DNA from: Melitaea cinxia
Lineage: Eukaryota > Arthropoda > Insecta > Lepidoptera > Nymphalidae
Direction: 5' to 3'
NCBI RefSeq assembly: GCF_905220565.1
Contig: NC_059406.1
Span: forward strand, 2,366,001-2,430,000
DNA: 64,000 nucleotides
The notes beneath the pieces are model-generated. The model saw only the letters and a list, made by a program, of their open reading frames with translations, had not been told where the DNA came from and did not search any database. The translations under genes were made by a program, and so were the position numbers. Positions within the stretch are counted from its first letter, which is position 1. Every line of letters starts with the position of its first letter. Of this stretch, positions 38,590 through 50,316 are shown one piece after another.

Positions 38590-38997
38590 GGATTTCTGGA
38601 AATTAAAAATATTAAAGTACTACTTCTACTACTGCTCCTTTGGCGCTGAAACCCCAAAGTGGGTCTTGGCATCCGAGACGAGAACTCTCCATCTTGCCCG
38701 GTTCTGAGCGGTCTCTTGCCAATTATTATTGGCGTGTAATGCGCACAGGTCCACTTCAACTCTATCGCACCAGTGATACTTAGGTCGTCCAACCGGGCGT
38801 CGACTCGATGGTCGGCCCAAGTAAACCTTCCTCAGTACTCGTTCCTCACCCATTCGTTCTACATGACCAAGCCAACGGAGGCGTTGTGCTTTAATTTCTC
38901 CAAGTATATTTGGCTCGGCCATAGGTTTTTCTGATTCGGCGTTCTTTCGGACTCTCCAGCTTCCATCTTCACGTTTGATAGGACCAAAGATCTTCAT
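38590..38997 (-). pseudogene. 5'-truncated LINE 3' end (RTE-like ORF C-terminus)
   Basis: An open minus-strand frame of 122 residues ending at 38629. It opens with IFGPIKREDGSWRVRKNAE, followed by RLRWLGHVERM, VYLGRPSSRRPVGRPKYHW and ARWRVLVSDAKTHFG. This is the well-known C-terminal signature of RTE-like endonuclease/reverse-transcriptase polyproteins. The catalytic endonuclease and RT domains are absent, so it is a truncated insertion of about 400 bp. The segment is open and well conserved, which suggests it is not very old. The short downstream sequence to about 38590 is probably its 3' UTR. Clade assignment is from motif memory. Confidence 0.75.
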
Positions 38998-38999
38998 AT

Positions 39000-41900
39000 G
39001 AAGCTTTCTTTCAAAAAATTAAAGTAATTAAAAAATTCTAGATAAATTTAGAGAAAAACAAGACAGTAAAACATATTTACAGAAATTTAACACATATTGA
39101 AATATATTGATTAAATAAAAACTAGTAGATGGACGAAGAGAAGAATAAACGAAACCAAAAAAATCACTCTTCCTGATTTCAAAATTTTTACTACAGTTTT
39201 CATGTGTCGCAATGTTTTGCGTGTACTTTCGTCGAGCTTGTTCTTTTTACTCTGTGTACATATTCAGTTCCCCACGTTGTATGCGAGAAGACGGATACGA
39301 GAGCGCAATTGCTAATTCGCATAATTTGCTCCAGTCTAATCAAGCAAGTGCTCTGACTTTACCCGCTTAAGCATTCGAGCGTGCCAAGGTACGTTCTGTT
39401 TTTCATAGAGTTTTATGGTAAGTGCCAACAGTAATGGTTCCATTTGAATTTACCGTCTAGACAGGCTTTAATGTTCAAGATGGAGCCGCAAAACGTTTAA
39501 GGTTAGATGACACTTATATAACAGTGACGTGACTTGGAGTTGCCATATGAATATATATATGTATACGTAGTAGATAATAAAAAAATATATTTATGACTCA
39601 ATTTTGAATCCATGTCAACTTTAATATAATTTGTTAATAAATGCCTCACACCATAAACGACTTACGTATGAAGGTACAAGGAAACAAACACAACATAAAC
39701 AATAATACCCCCAGATCAACATACAAGACAACCATGTCTCTGATATTTACAAATATTTGTTCAACATTTGTAAATAAATATCAAACCAGCAAGTTGTTGT
39801 GCGCACCGTGATAACGCAAGGTCCCCAGGTTCAAGCTACGGTTACTGCTTACCATCAGCTCGGCTGTGTGCTCGTTTGCTGCCCTAAGCGCATAAAAATA
39901 TATTTAATTCTAGTTTCATTCATACTAATACATTTAGTAATATCTCTAATGGGACAGTGATTTAAATTATTTCTGTTCGTACAAAAGTTAAGCGCAGGTC
40001 TTTGTGATATTGGTTAAATGGTCAAGGAATTCAATTATTACTGACATTATTGTAAACTAGAGAATAAACATATACAGATTTAAATAAGCTAAAATTAAAA
40101 TTATCGTTAGGGCAAGGTTGACCGTAACTACACAGGCGTTACTATTTAGAGCAGCACTGACCATGGCGCTTGTAATTTCATTTCGGGAACTTACACCTAA
40201 AACAAAAAATAAAACCAAAGAAGTTAAAAAAAAACACTATTGATAACTAGATATTTAATAATTTTTTAATAGATTCGTAGAAACTGCTTTTAAATAAAAA
40301 TCTTCTATAGATTTATAATAATAATATTAACACTTAACTTTGACTATGTTCTATAAAAAAAGTAGTTTTAATCACCATCCTGATAATTAAAAAGTGCTCC
40401 AACTAAGCCATAGTGGCATCTATTGATATAACGTACATTCAGCGAGGTTATTATTGTTAGGAAACACGAGCCACTGAAGTGGTAGCTGTGTTCAACTCCG
40501 GCGTTGATTATGTTTTAATGAATGCTGCTTTATTTTACTTAAATAAAAAATAAAAAATAAAACAGGAACTCGAGTGCGCGTTGTTGCATTTATCTAGCTA
40601 ATTATAATGAACTAAATGATCAGCTCAATACGTAAAAGTGACTCTAAAGTAACTCTATAATAAGATAATTGTATCTTCCCGTTATTCTAAAACTACAGAC
40701 CTCTTGCCATTTAGGGGAAGACACTAGTTTTAAGATATCTTAATAAAAATGGTAAATGTGTATTTTGGAACATTTTTGAAATATTTCTGTATATATGATG
40801 TAAGTCTCAAAAGTCGAGTTTGGTCCTGACAGAGATTTGAATCAGTTATGATTTGATCAAATCTATGACTAATTACAGGGACTTATAACACTTATAGAAA
40901 GTATTCATTAGATTTTAAACCTGTGACCCGTAAATTCAGTGTTCTATTTAATTAGGATTGATCTATGTTCATATAGTTCTGTAACGGTATGCATAAATTC
41001 ATTGATGAGTTTTGCCATTTTTATGTTATTTTGCACATCTATGTTACATTCTTTCTTGCACGTATTAAGACGTATTAAGATTCGTTCGTAGTCGAGACTG
41101 TATAGCTTTAAGTCCCGCTTTCGTTTAACGTGCGTCAAAAAAAAAAGTGTAAATTCATAGGTGGATTAAATTTAATATTTGTATAGGTTCTATGTATGAG
41201 TAAAATTATTTTAATTATTAATCCATCAATTGAATTTATATTAACAAATTTAAAATTCAGTTATATATAAATAAATGAATTAAATCGTAATTATTTAAGG
41301 TGTTTAGTGAATCAAAACAAGTGTGTATGACAGTTTCGACGTACGACTGGAGTTAAGTCCTTCAGATCGACTGTCTAAATAGGCACAAAAAGCTTACCAG
41401 TCTAAGAAAAATAATTATAAAATATCAAATGGCAAATAAACAAATTAAACAACGCGATTAAAACAAAGATTTATTAAAAATTAAAAAATAAAATACGATA
41501 CCTACATTCAGAATAAGTACAAACGAAATAAAGAAAAATTATTCATGTTTGAAGTCGTATGAGTGAGTCTACTTACCTAGCTATTTATAAAGAACCTTCG
41601 TAACATAATAGAAAATTTCCACATTCCATTTTCACACAGTCCCTCAGTTTCCATTAAATTCTATTATTGAAACCGTACAGTTCACTAATCCGGCACGAAA
41701 CGTTTCTTATATACGGCCCTTTGTATTCAAACAATCGGATCATTCAGCTTTCAAACGCCGCTCGTATCATTAATAATTGCAGGTAATCGAGCGAAAATTT
41801 TCTACGCACGATTTTCATTAAAACACCGCGAACGATTTCGTAAAATAAATGTTGTAATCGAAATTAGCATCGATATTCTATGTACCCACAAAGGTTTAAT

Positions 41901-42900
41901 TGAAAATGGGGATAATTTATTTCGATCTAGTGACTTTGGAACAATTAATTACTCACAGAAAATAACTGCCTCATATTTAACGGCGTCGGGTAAGAAGATT
42001 ATCAAAAAAAAAAGTCAACGTTTGTATACAAATATGTATCGCGGGTTCGAATAACAAACACCACAATAGTGATTCGAGTTCTTCCAATCACGACTACTTC
42101 CTTATACCTAGATTTCTATAATTTATTCACTTTTATTTCGCTTTTAACTCAAAAATAAATCGATTATACACATTATGAAGGTTCATTTATGATAATATTA
42201 AATATGATAATATTAAATATGATAATATTAAATATTTCAACATTTGATTGAAATAAAATTATTTAAATAAAATGAACTGACAAAATACAATATTTTTTGA
42301 TTGACACGTGGAAATAACGTTACCTCTGAAATATACTAGCGTAATACGGTAGCGGAAAGTATATTAATTCAACATATTACAGACCTTTGAAATTATTTTT
42401 ATATTCTCGGTATGATTTATAGCAAGCAATTCATTCGAAATGAATTAAAATTAATGTAATGAAAGTCGAAGGAATAATTTGCGAACATAATTATTTAATT
42501 TTAATTTAAAATACATATAAAAACAGGCAATTAACTCAGTGGCTCTTTTTATATTTACTATGTGCCGTGTCAAGTGCAATTAATTTTTATTTGATTTATT
42601 AATTAAAAATATTCCAACATCTAATGAGATCATTTTTTTTAATTCAAAAGACATAATTTTTTATTTATTTAAATAATTTAAAATAAACTTAAGCGCCACG
42701 GTATTTTCTTGCATTAATGAATAATTTAAGCCATTGCACATTATAACTATTGATAAATTTAAAAAAGAATTTGTATTCAGTATAGAGTCACTAAATAAAT
42801 AAATAAATAAATAAATAAAAACTTAGACAAACAAAACAAAATCTGTTACAAATTATAAGTATATATAAAAAAATCAAATAAAATAAAAAATATAATAATT
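39000..42900. other. Long stretch without recognisable genes
   Basis: AT-rich DNA with an R-A fragment near 39830-39895 (AAGCTACGGTTACTGCTTAC, GCTCGTTTGCTGCCCTA). The region 41590-41960 has a more even composition, no repeat match in the window and several TAAT cores. It might be a conserved regulatory sequence, but this is a guess. No reading frame is convincing. Confidence 0.5.
42188..42235. repeat. Tandem repeat, 15 bp x 3
   Basis: Unit ATGATAATATTAAAT repeated three times. Confidence 0.9.
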
Positions 42901-42904
42901 TTTT

Positions 42905-43055
42905 CAAAATGAAAATCAAAAATAACTTTATTCAAATAGCTTCGAATTGCTATTTAATAAATTAAAATTTTAATTATCGTTTTTAGTGAAGCTAATTCGG
43001 AATGTAAATTCTGCAGAGAAGAACTGGAAACTCCGCAGTTACACTTTAAAAAAAA
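42905..43055 (-). repeat. R-C repeat, minus copy
   Basis: Reverse complement of the 37980-38185 unit: AATAACTTTATTCAAATAGC, AGTGAAGCTAATTCGGAATG, CTGCAGAGAAGAACTGG and AACTCCGCAGTTACAC. Confidence 0.75.
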
Positions 43056-43202
43056 ATCAACCGTGTTATGATACAAAATTTTAATTAAGTGTATTGGATA
43101 TAATTTAATTTAATTTAATTTAATTTACTCTTTATTGTACACATAAAAAAGGTTACAATTTACAAAACGATTCACAAAAAGAAATGTACAACAGGCGGTC
43201 TT

Positions 43203-43218
43203 ATCGCTAAACAGCGAT
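43203..43218 (-). promoter_or_regulatory. 3'-UTR stem-loop of LINE-B
   Basis: ATCGCT (43203-43208) and AGCGAT (43213-43218) around a 4-base loop; same stem as in LINE-A and LINE-C. Confidence 0.5.
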
Positions 43219-43577
43219 CTCTTCCAGACAACCAGCTTGGAGGAGATAATGTGAAAAAAGCAGAAAGGGTGTACAGAATTAAAATTAATAGAACAGGAAG
43301 AAAACCAAATATACACACATACATGCATACATATACATACATACACATATTAAAAATATATTAACTATACAAAAAAAAAATTACAGAACACATTACATAA
43401 TAATATGTACACACACTACGCATATAAATACATGTCAACATAAGCACATATATACACACACATACATACATAATATTATACATAACTAAGTATTATTAAG
43501 TAACAGTCGTAGAACAAATAAGAATATATAAATATATACAAATATCAGTGACTAATGACGAACTGGACGACAGTATT

Positions 43578-45568
43578 TCAAAGTCTTAAGTAGTGTTTTT
43601 TAACCATCTTTTTAAAGGAATCCAGTGATGTTGCACGTCTAATATGCAATGGCAAAGCATTCCATAGTCGTGCAGCCTCAATGCTAAAAGACTTGCTGTA
43701 GAAGGCAGTAGAGTGATTACAGATCTTCAGAGTTAGATTTTCACTAGAACGAAGTGATCTATTGTGTGAGTCACAGAGAAATTCAAAGCGTTCTTTCAAA
43801 TAAGAAGGAAGGAAGGGATTAAATAATATAGAATATAGGAGAGATAATATATGAGTATTCCTGCGCAAACGTATAGGAAGCCATTTGAGCTTCGCACGGA
43901 ACTCAGAGACACGGTCATACTTGCGAAGACCAAATATGAACCGAATACAGAGGTTTTGGAGTCGCTCAAGTTTATTTAGTTGATCCTCCCTTAGGTCTAG
44001 ATAGCAAGTGTCAGCGTAATCAAGGATAGGATGAAGAAGAGATTGGGCAAGAACAATTTTAGTAGGAGTAGGAAGAAAATTACGCAACCTTCTTAATGAA
44101 CCGACAGACGCAAACATTTTTTTGCTAACTTCACAGATCTGTGGATCCCACGACATAAATTTGTCAAACATTATACCCAGGTTTTTTACTTTTTCACTGA
44201 AAGGAATTACCACACCGGCAAAAGTTATTTGTGTCAAATTCGGCCAATCAATTCGTGAAATAAGCTGTTGGCTTCCGATAATTATAGCCTGCGATTTTGA
44301 TGGGTTAACCTTCAGACCAAAGTCTTTGCTCCAGCTATTGATACGTTCGAGATCCTGATTTAAAGCGTTAATCGTATTAGGTAGGTCTGTTAAGCTTGTG
44401 TGTAAGTAAATTTGGAGATCGTCAGCATACAGGTGGTAGGGAGAAAAAATATATTGAGTAATAGTATTTATGAAGATTGAAAAGAGGAGTGGAGACATCA
44501 CGCCACCTTGCGGTACACCGGCATTGATATTAGCCCAGTCAGAAAAAGTGTCGTTAAGTCGCACACGTTGCCGGCGCCCATGCAAGTAAGAGTGAAACCA
44601 GTCAATCGCTATAGGAGATATGTTAAGAGAATTCAATATGGCAAGCAAAATGTCGAAGTCTACACTATTGAAAGCATTACTAAAATCAAGCAATGTCAAG
44701 ACAGTGAGCTTTCGGTTATCTTTTGCCATGCGAATATCATCAGTGATTTTAACTAATGCAGTAGTCGTACTGTGGCCTGCGCGGAATCCTGATTGAAATG
44801 GGTTTAAAAGGTTGTATCTGCAGAGGAAAAGGTTAAATTGATTATAAGTAAGGCGCTCGAGAACTTTAGAAAGGAACGGTAGGATAGAAATAGGGCGAAG
44901 ATCGGAGAAAGAGGTAGAATTGGGTTTTTTAGGCAATGGGATGATTATAGCATCTTTCCAATAAGATGGAAATGTACCGCTACTAATAGAAAAATTGAAA
45001 ATATTTGTTATTATAGGAACTAAATAATCTATAATAGGAATTACCATTTGACGACTAATGCAATCAGAACCAACACTGTTAGATGATACCGCTAAAATAT
45101 TCTTCTTAACATCACTATTCGTGAATTGACTAAATTGAAAAAAGGGAGTATCACGAGTTGGAGAAGCTGAAATTTGAGAAATTGTATTTAATTTTGTTAT
45201 GTTATCAAATGTAACAGAAGATGAGAAATGCTGATTAAGTGAATTTAAATTTAAGTTCTGGGAGTTAATATCTCGTTGCTGCTTGCCAACTCCTAGTGAT
45301 TTGAGGAAATTCCAAACTCGGGCTGAGTCATCTTCCTCTATGACAGACTTAAAGATGTAGCGTCGATGTTCATCCCTACACAACCTGTTACAGCGATTCC
45401 GAGCTTTCCTGTACTTCTCACGATTTGTTTCGTTGGGATCGACTCTGTATTTAGCTTTGGCTATATTCCTTATCTTTTGTAGGCGTTTAACTTCGTCAGT
45501 CAACCATGGGGCCGGTAGATGTTTTAATCGCACCGGTCGAATAGGGGCATGCTTGTCATAAAGTTGTG
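43578..45568 (-). CDS. LINE-B ORF2, C-terminal part (reverse transcriptase)
   Basis: An open frame from the insertion point to a stop at 43578, about 661 codons. It begins LYDKHAPIRPVRLKHLPAPW, the linker that follows the endonuclease. It then carries the RT motifs RPISILPFLSKVLERL, QSGFRAGHST, LLDFSNAFNSVDF (first catalytic Asp), GVPQGGVMSPLLFSIF and YADD, and the C-terminal WNALPLHIR. The apparent extra N-terminus encoded at 45569-45593 (MAPTRKRVAQ, from a TTG codon) is antisense LINE-C 5' UTR, not part of this gene. No stop or frameshift is present, so ORF2 was intact when LINE-C landed. Confidence 0.9.
45564..45568. repeat. Target-site duplication of LINE-C, left copy
   Basis: TTGTG immediately before the LINE-C 5' end; the same five bases follow the tail at 50646-50650. 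Both belong to LINE-B ORF2, whose reading frame is restored when one copy and LINE-C are removed. Confidence 0.85.
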
Positions 45569-45795
45569 CTACTCTTTTGCGGGTAGGTGCCAAACAAGTT
45601 ACACGTAAAAAAGTCTAATAGAAATTATATTGCTTTAAAATTTATTAGTTCTGTTTAGTATAGTGCAATAAATGATTGTTTTCAAAATTTAAAGTACACC
45701 ACCCACCAGCCAATAAATCCTTTTTAAATTCAAGCCAGTTTCACTAGTTTTATAACCGCTAATAGCTCCACCTGCTACTTCCCACTTCTAAAAAT
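45569..45795 (+). promoter_or_regulatory. LINE-C 5' UTR, presumed internal promoter
   Basis: Begins CTACTCTTTTGCGGGTAGGT. LINE-B begins similarly at about 53362 (minus). A full-length LINE must carry its own RNA polymerase II promoter here. I see no TATA box and infer a TATA-less internal promoter by analogy with other insect LINEs. Confidence 0.45.
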
Positions 45796-46542
45796 ATGGA
45801 TTCGCTGAAAGACACCCTGATGTCAATGACGGAATTGTTTACCACCAAGATGAACGAGTTCCAGCAAGATTTGCACAAGAGTTCTTCTCCGACGACCACT
45901 AGTTCATTAGCCGCTGATTTTAAATCCTTCAAAAGTTTCATTCTATTGGCTCTCACGTCACTTAAGCAACAAATTGAACTTTTGAGCAGAGTGATTGACC
46001 GGCAGGATATGAGGACGCGACGTAAAATGCTGCTGTTTCATGGTGTGACTGAGGACAAGGGTGAGGATACTTCAGCGCGTGTCACCAGCATTATTGCTGA
46101 AAATCTCAACCTGGCTAATTTCTCCACTACCAGCATTAAGTCTTCACATCGGTTGGGCCGCCCCGATAGCAAGAAGCCGCGTCCAATTGTAGTCCGATTC
46201 AGTGAGACTGCTGTGCGGGACAAGGTATGGTACGCCAAGACCAAGCTGAAAGGAACAGGCGTCACACAGTCTGAATTCCTAACGAAGACCCGTCATGAAG
46301 CTTTCCTGGCGGCTAGGGAGCGTTTCGGGATCAGCAGGTGTTGGACACGTGAAGGTATAATTTTTATTGTAACCTCAGACGGAACACGACATCGGGCTGA
46401 ATGCCTGGCAGACATTGATGAAATTACTGGATCCAGCTCCAATGAAGGAGCAAAATCACCGCCAACAAGCACTGAATCCATCCAAAAGGCACCGGAATGT
46501 AAATCAGCTGCGTCACGCTCCAAGCGAGCGGTTAAGAAATAG
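45796..46542 (+). CDS. LINE-C ORF1 protein (RNA-binding chaperone)
   Basis: 248 residues from ATG at 45796. Residues 1-75 are predicted helical/coiled coil, rich in heptad-spaced Leu, Ile and Phe and ending in a charged RQDMRTRRK segment. Residues about 77-150 look like the non-canonical RRM of L1-type ORF1 proteins (KMLLFHGVTE, SSHRLGR, KPRPIVVRF, VWYAKTKLKGTG). Residues 150-205 resemble the adjoining C-terminal domain (SEFLTKTRHEAF, RCWTREG). A Ser/Pro-rich tail ends in a basic RSKRAVKK. Such proteins trimerise, coat the element RNA and anneal it during target-primed reverse transcription. No zinc knuckles are present. It aligns end to end with LINE-B ORF1 at 52410-53147. Confidence 0.9.
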   Translation: MDSLKDTLMSMTELFTTKMNEFQQDLHKSSSPTTTSSLAADFKSFKSFILLALTSLKQQIELLSRVIDRQDMRTRRKMLLFHGVTEDKGEDTSARVTSIIAENLNLANFSTTSIKSSHRLGRPDSKKPRPIVVRFSETAVRDKVWYAKTKLKGTGVTQSEFLTKTRHEAFLAARERFGISRCWTREGIIFIVTSDGTRHRAECLADIDEITGSSSNEGAKSPPTSTESIQKAPECKSAASRSKRAVKK

Positions 46543-47352
46543 TTTGTCTGTTCATTGTCGCTGTAACACTTATCTTCTTTTCCTATGTACATTAACTTAT
46601 TTATTTTCATTTACGTTTAATTTATATTTCATAAAGATTCAATACACTTTGTTATTGTTTACTATTATATGTCATCCAATATGCACAATTATTTTATTTG
46701 TGGAGGGTAGATTCTATAATTTTGACACAGATGATCTTTGCAGATGAATAACAAGTAATCTAATAGGTACGTGTTACAGCTGACGATCGAGAAGATCGTG
46801 TTGCCAGTAGTGGTGTATAATTTGCCATGCTACTTTATATTTAATTCTGTGTTGTGTACGTTAACGTTATTTCTCTTCATCTTTATTAACTATTTTATAA
46901 TTTTTGTTTATACCTTGCTTGTACGCTTGGAATTTTGTAAATTCTTAACTTCTTTCATTGCAACTGGTGGGTATGTTAAATGGTATTAACATATTTCATC
47001 TTTATTTCATTTTGTAATTTTATTATTATAATAATAATTATAATTATTTTATTTTTCTATATTATTTTTTTTATATTATTTTATTATTACCATCATTATT
47101 ATATTATTGATTTAAAGGTTTAATTTATATAGAAATTGATTTTTATCTATTTATACCTTAATAATATATATATATATATATATATTTTTTTAATATCTAT
47201 TCCTGTTATTATTATTATTATTATTTTTACGTTATTGTATTATATTTATATATATTGTTTTATTATTTTTTATTTATTTTTTTATTATTTTTATATACCT
47301 ACATTTATTATATATATATTTTCTCTTTAATTTATTTATCTATTTTTTTTTT
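46543..47352 (+). other. LINE-C inter-ORF spacer
   Basis: 810 bp of very T-rich sense-strand sequence without a reading frame I credit. LINE-B has a spacer of nearly the same length (51609-52409, 801 bp), also T-rich in its sense direction but with little obvious sequence identity except a CTGGTGAGTATG/CTGGTGGGTATG block. It may serve translation or splicing to reach ORF2. Confidence 0.7.
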
Positions 47353-50295
47353 ATGTCTTTCTTTGATGATAGTGACGCATTTTTATCGCTGTCGTCTGCT
47401 TCCGAAAACTCAAGTAACAATGACAGTTATTATAGCATACCCTCTTTGAGCGACACGTTAAACTCTTGTTTTGAAAACACTCCCAAGAATTTTAATTTAG
47501 TCCACATAAACGCACAGAGTATTCCTGCTCATTATCCAGATTTATTGTCATCTTTTGGTAATAAATATATACACGCTATCCTAGTTTCCGAGTCTTGGCT
47601 CAAACCTTGTTTGCCTTCTATTTCCTTTTCCATACCGGGATTTCACTTGATCCGTAATGACCGCATTGGTCGGACAGGTGGAGGGGTTGCCATATATCTT
47701 CGCTCTCATATTCCTTTTACCATCATAGATACTTCACAACCTCAGGCCGGTGGAGCTGAGCATCTTTTTGTTGAAGTGAATCTGTCACACACAAAACTCC
47801 TACTCGGTGTTTTTTATAGCCCATGTCTTACTGTAGACTATTTCACTTCGCTTGAATTGTTACTTCAACAGTTTAGTCCTTTATATAGTCATACGGTAAT
47901 CATGGGTGATTTTAACACCTGTCTGCTCAAAAACGATCACCGGTCTTCCCGGCTAAAAACTCTAATTAATGGTTCAAATCTTCATATCTTACCTTTGCTT
48001 GCCACTCATACTTTACCAAATTGTATTCCTTCTCTTTTAGATCTAATTATTGTTTCTTCCATTGACCATGTTGAAAAACATGGTCAATGTGCTGCTGATG
48101 CTTTTTCTTACCACGATTTATTATATCTATCCTACAAAATCAAACCTCCTAAGCTTAAATCAAGAATTCTTCTACAACGTAGTTTTGGTGGAATGGATGT
48201 GGAACAACTGCGGAGGGATGCAGCTGAGATTGATTGGACTGCGGTTTACGATGCAGGTACAATTGACAGCCAGGTAGCTGTTTTCAGCTCTCTGCTTACA
48301 CAACTTTACGATATTCACGCACCCATTCGACCAGTAAGAATAAAACATCTACCTGCCCCATGGATTACACCCGAAATTAAAAAATTGCAGGAAAAAAAAG
48401 TTCGTGCTAAGTCGCGGTACAGACTGAATAACAGTGAGGCTAATAGAGAGGTATATGTAAAGGCTCGGAATCACTGTAATAGGGTGTGTAGAGATGCACA
48501 TCGTCGCCATATCCACAAATCTGTCATCGAAGAAGAAGATTCTAGCAAAATCTGGAATTTTCTTAAATCTCTTGGAATTGGCAAAGCGCGTCTGGATAAT
48601 AGTTCTCAAAATCTTAATCTTGACGAGTTAAATCTCCACTTCTCTTCGTCTGTTGCCATAGATAGTGCAACTAAAGCCCATACAAGAAATCAACTTTCAG
48701 CTTTGTCAGTTCCTGATTCTCCCATTTTCTTTCTTGATCAGCTTTCTGAATGTGATGTTAAGAAGAATATATTAGCAATAACTTCAAATTCCGTTGGTTC
48801 TGATAGCATTAGTCGGAAAATGATCATTCCTCTCCTTGATATACTAACACCGGTAATTACATCCATTTTTAATACTTCCATCACTACCTGCACTTTCCCA
48901 TCGATGTGGAAAGATGCTGAAATTGTACCTCTCCCAAAAAAACCTAATCCGTCGTCCTTATCCGAATATCGTCCTATTTCCATCCTCCCTTTTCTGTCCA
49001 AAGCACTTGAACGGCTTGTGCATCAACAGCTCAGCAGTTTCCTTTTAAAACACCGTCTGTTGAATCCCATGCAATCCGGTTTTCGTCCAGGTCACAGTAC
49101 GACTACTGCGCTTGTAAAAATAACTGATGATATACGATCAAATATGGAAAACCAACAGGTCACGGTATTAACGTTACTCGATTTTAGTAACGCCTTTAAT
49201 ACCGTGGACTTTGATATACTATGTGATATTTTACGTTCTCTTAACATATCTCCTGAGGTTGCTGATTGGTTTCTTAGTTACTTGCAGGGTCGCCGGCAGC
49301 GAGTTAAATTGAATGACTCATACTCCAATTGGTCAATGGTCAATACCGGTGTCCCGCAAGGTGGCGTGCTCTCTCCTCTTTTGTTTTCAATATTTATAAA
49401 CTCTATCTGTAATGTAATATCTTCTTTCTACCACCTCTATGCAGATGATCTCCAGATATACTCTCACTCCACTGTTCATAACTTATCTCAGTGTGTATCG
49501 CGTATAAACAATGACCTTTTAGCCATTGGTAAATGGAGTAAAGCCTATGGCCTAAATATAAATCCAAATAAAACGAAAGCTATTATTATAGGAAGCTCCA
49601 GACTGCTCAGCCGCATTGATAAATCTGAGCTATCTCCTGTTACATTTAATGGATTCACCATTCCATATAGCGAAAGCGTGAGAAATTTAGGTGTTATCTT
49701 TGACCAACATCTCTCTTGGGGTCCTCAAATATGTGAAATTAGTCGCAGACTGTTCGCTTCGGTTGGGTCTCTCCGCAGATTGCGTAATCTTCTGCCTATT
49801 CCTACTAAAATTGCTCTTGCACATAGTCTCCTATTACCAATTCTTGATTATGCTGATACTTGCTATCTTGACATCACAGAGGAGCAGCTTAATAAGCTTG
49901 AGCGCATTCAGAATGTATGTATAAGATTTATCTTTGGACTACGCAAATATGACCATATTTCGGAATTTCGCAAAAAACTCAAGTGGCTCCCAATTCGCCT
50001 TCGCAGGAATACTCATATCCTTACCCTACTTTACTCCATTTTATTTAATCCCTTTACCCCTTCCTATCTGAAAGAACGTTTCAAATTCCTTGGTGATTCT
50101 CACGAACGCTGTCTTCGTTCTGACAGTAATTTTCTTCTTGAAATTCCTTCTCACTCCTCTTCCTTTTATGACAAATCTTTTACAGTTCAAGCCTCTCGCT
50201 TATGGAATACCTTGCCATTGAATATCAGACGTGTACAAACACCTGCACTTTTTAAAAAGACTGTTTGGAAGCATTTTCTTCAAACTCAACAATAA
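47353..50295 (+). CDS. LINE-C ORF2 protein (APE endonuclease and reverse transcriptase)
   Basis: 980 residues from ATG at 47353, uninterrupted. The APE-type endonuclease is at about 45-265: HINAQSI (Asn53), VSESWL (Glu80), GGGVAIY, MGDFN (185-188), SLLDLI (227-232) and SYHD (His254). The reverse transcriptase is at about 515-770: RPISILPFLSKALERL, QSGFRPGHST, LLDFSNAF (Asp610), GVPQGG (666-671) and YADD (696-699). A C-terminal region of about 200 residues contains LDYADTCYLDI, LRKYDHISEFR and WNTLPLNIR. No RNase H domain is evident. The enzyme nicks target DNA and primes cDNA synthesis from the nick on the element RNA. All catalytic residues I can check are present. Confidence 0.95.
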   Translation: MSFFDDSDAFLSLSSASENSSNNDSYYSIPSLSDTLNSCFENTPKNFNLVHINAQSIPAHYPDLLSSFGNKYIHAILVSESWLKPCLPSISFSIPGFHLIRNDRIGRTGGGVAIYLRSHIPFTIIDTSQPQAGGAEHLFVEVNLSHTKLLLGVFYSPCLTVDYFTSLELLLQQFSPLYSHTVIMGDFNTCLLKNDHRSSRLKTLINGSNLHILPLLATHTLPNCIPSLLDLIIVSSIDHVEKHGQCAADAFSYHDLLYLSYKIKPPKLKSRILLQRSFGGMDVEQLRRDAAEIDWTAVYDAGTIDSQVAVFSSLLTQLYDIHAPIRPVRIKHLPAPWITPEIKKLQEKKVRAKSRYRLNNSEANREVYVKARNHCNRVCRDAHRRHIHKSVIEEEDSSKIWNFLKSLGIGKARLDNSSQNLNLDELNLHFSSSVAIDSATKAHTRNQLSALSVPDSPIFFLDQLSECDVKKNILAITSNSVGSDSISRKMIIPLLDILTPVITSIFNTSITTCTFPSMWKDAEIVPLPKKPNPSSLSEYRPISILPFLSKALERLVHQQLSSFLLKHRLLNPMQSGFRPGHSTTTALVKITDDIRSNMENQQVTVLTLLDFSNAFNTVDFDILCDILRSLNISPEVADWFLSYLQGRRQRVKLNDSYSNWSMVNTGVPQGGVLSPLLFSIFINSICNVISSFYHLYADDLQIYSHSTVHNLSQCVSRINNDLLAIGKWSKAYGLNINPNKTKAIIIGSSRLLSRIDKSELSPVTFNGFTIPYSESVRNLGVIFDQHLSWGPQICEISRRLFASVGSLRRLRNLLPIPTKIALAHSLLLPILDYADTCYLDITEEQLNKLERIQNVCIRFIFGLRKYDHISEFRKKLKWLPIRLRRNTHILTLLYSILFNPFTPSYLKERFKFLGDSHERCLRSDSNFLLEIPSHSSSFYDKSFTVQASRLWNTLPLNIRRVQTPALFKKTVWKHFLQTQQ

Positions 50296-50316
50296 ACAAG
50301 TAATTCATAATTATAA

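Larger units (their letters stand above)
43102..45568 (-). mobile_element. LINE-B, 3' part (split by LINE-C)
   Basis: The 3' half of a minus-strand LINE whose 5' half lies at 50646-53362. It contains the C-terminal two thirds of ORF2, a 3' UTR with the stem-loop at 43203-43218, the terminus TGTACAATAAAG and an (AAATT)n tail at 43102-43128. Removing 45569-50645 plus one TTGTG copy rejoins the two halves in frame. I could not identify the outer target duplication of LINE-B with confidence. Confidence 0.92.

Noticed and set aside
43088..43102. Outer target-site duplication of LINE-B
   Set aside because: ATAT-rich bases on both sides (GGATATAA against CATATTAC) are too short and too common here to claim a duplication.
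43315..43480. CRISPR-like or satellite array of ATACACAC units
   Set aside because: It is an irregular microsatellite in the LINE-B 3' UTR, without spacers.
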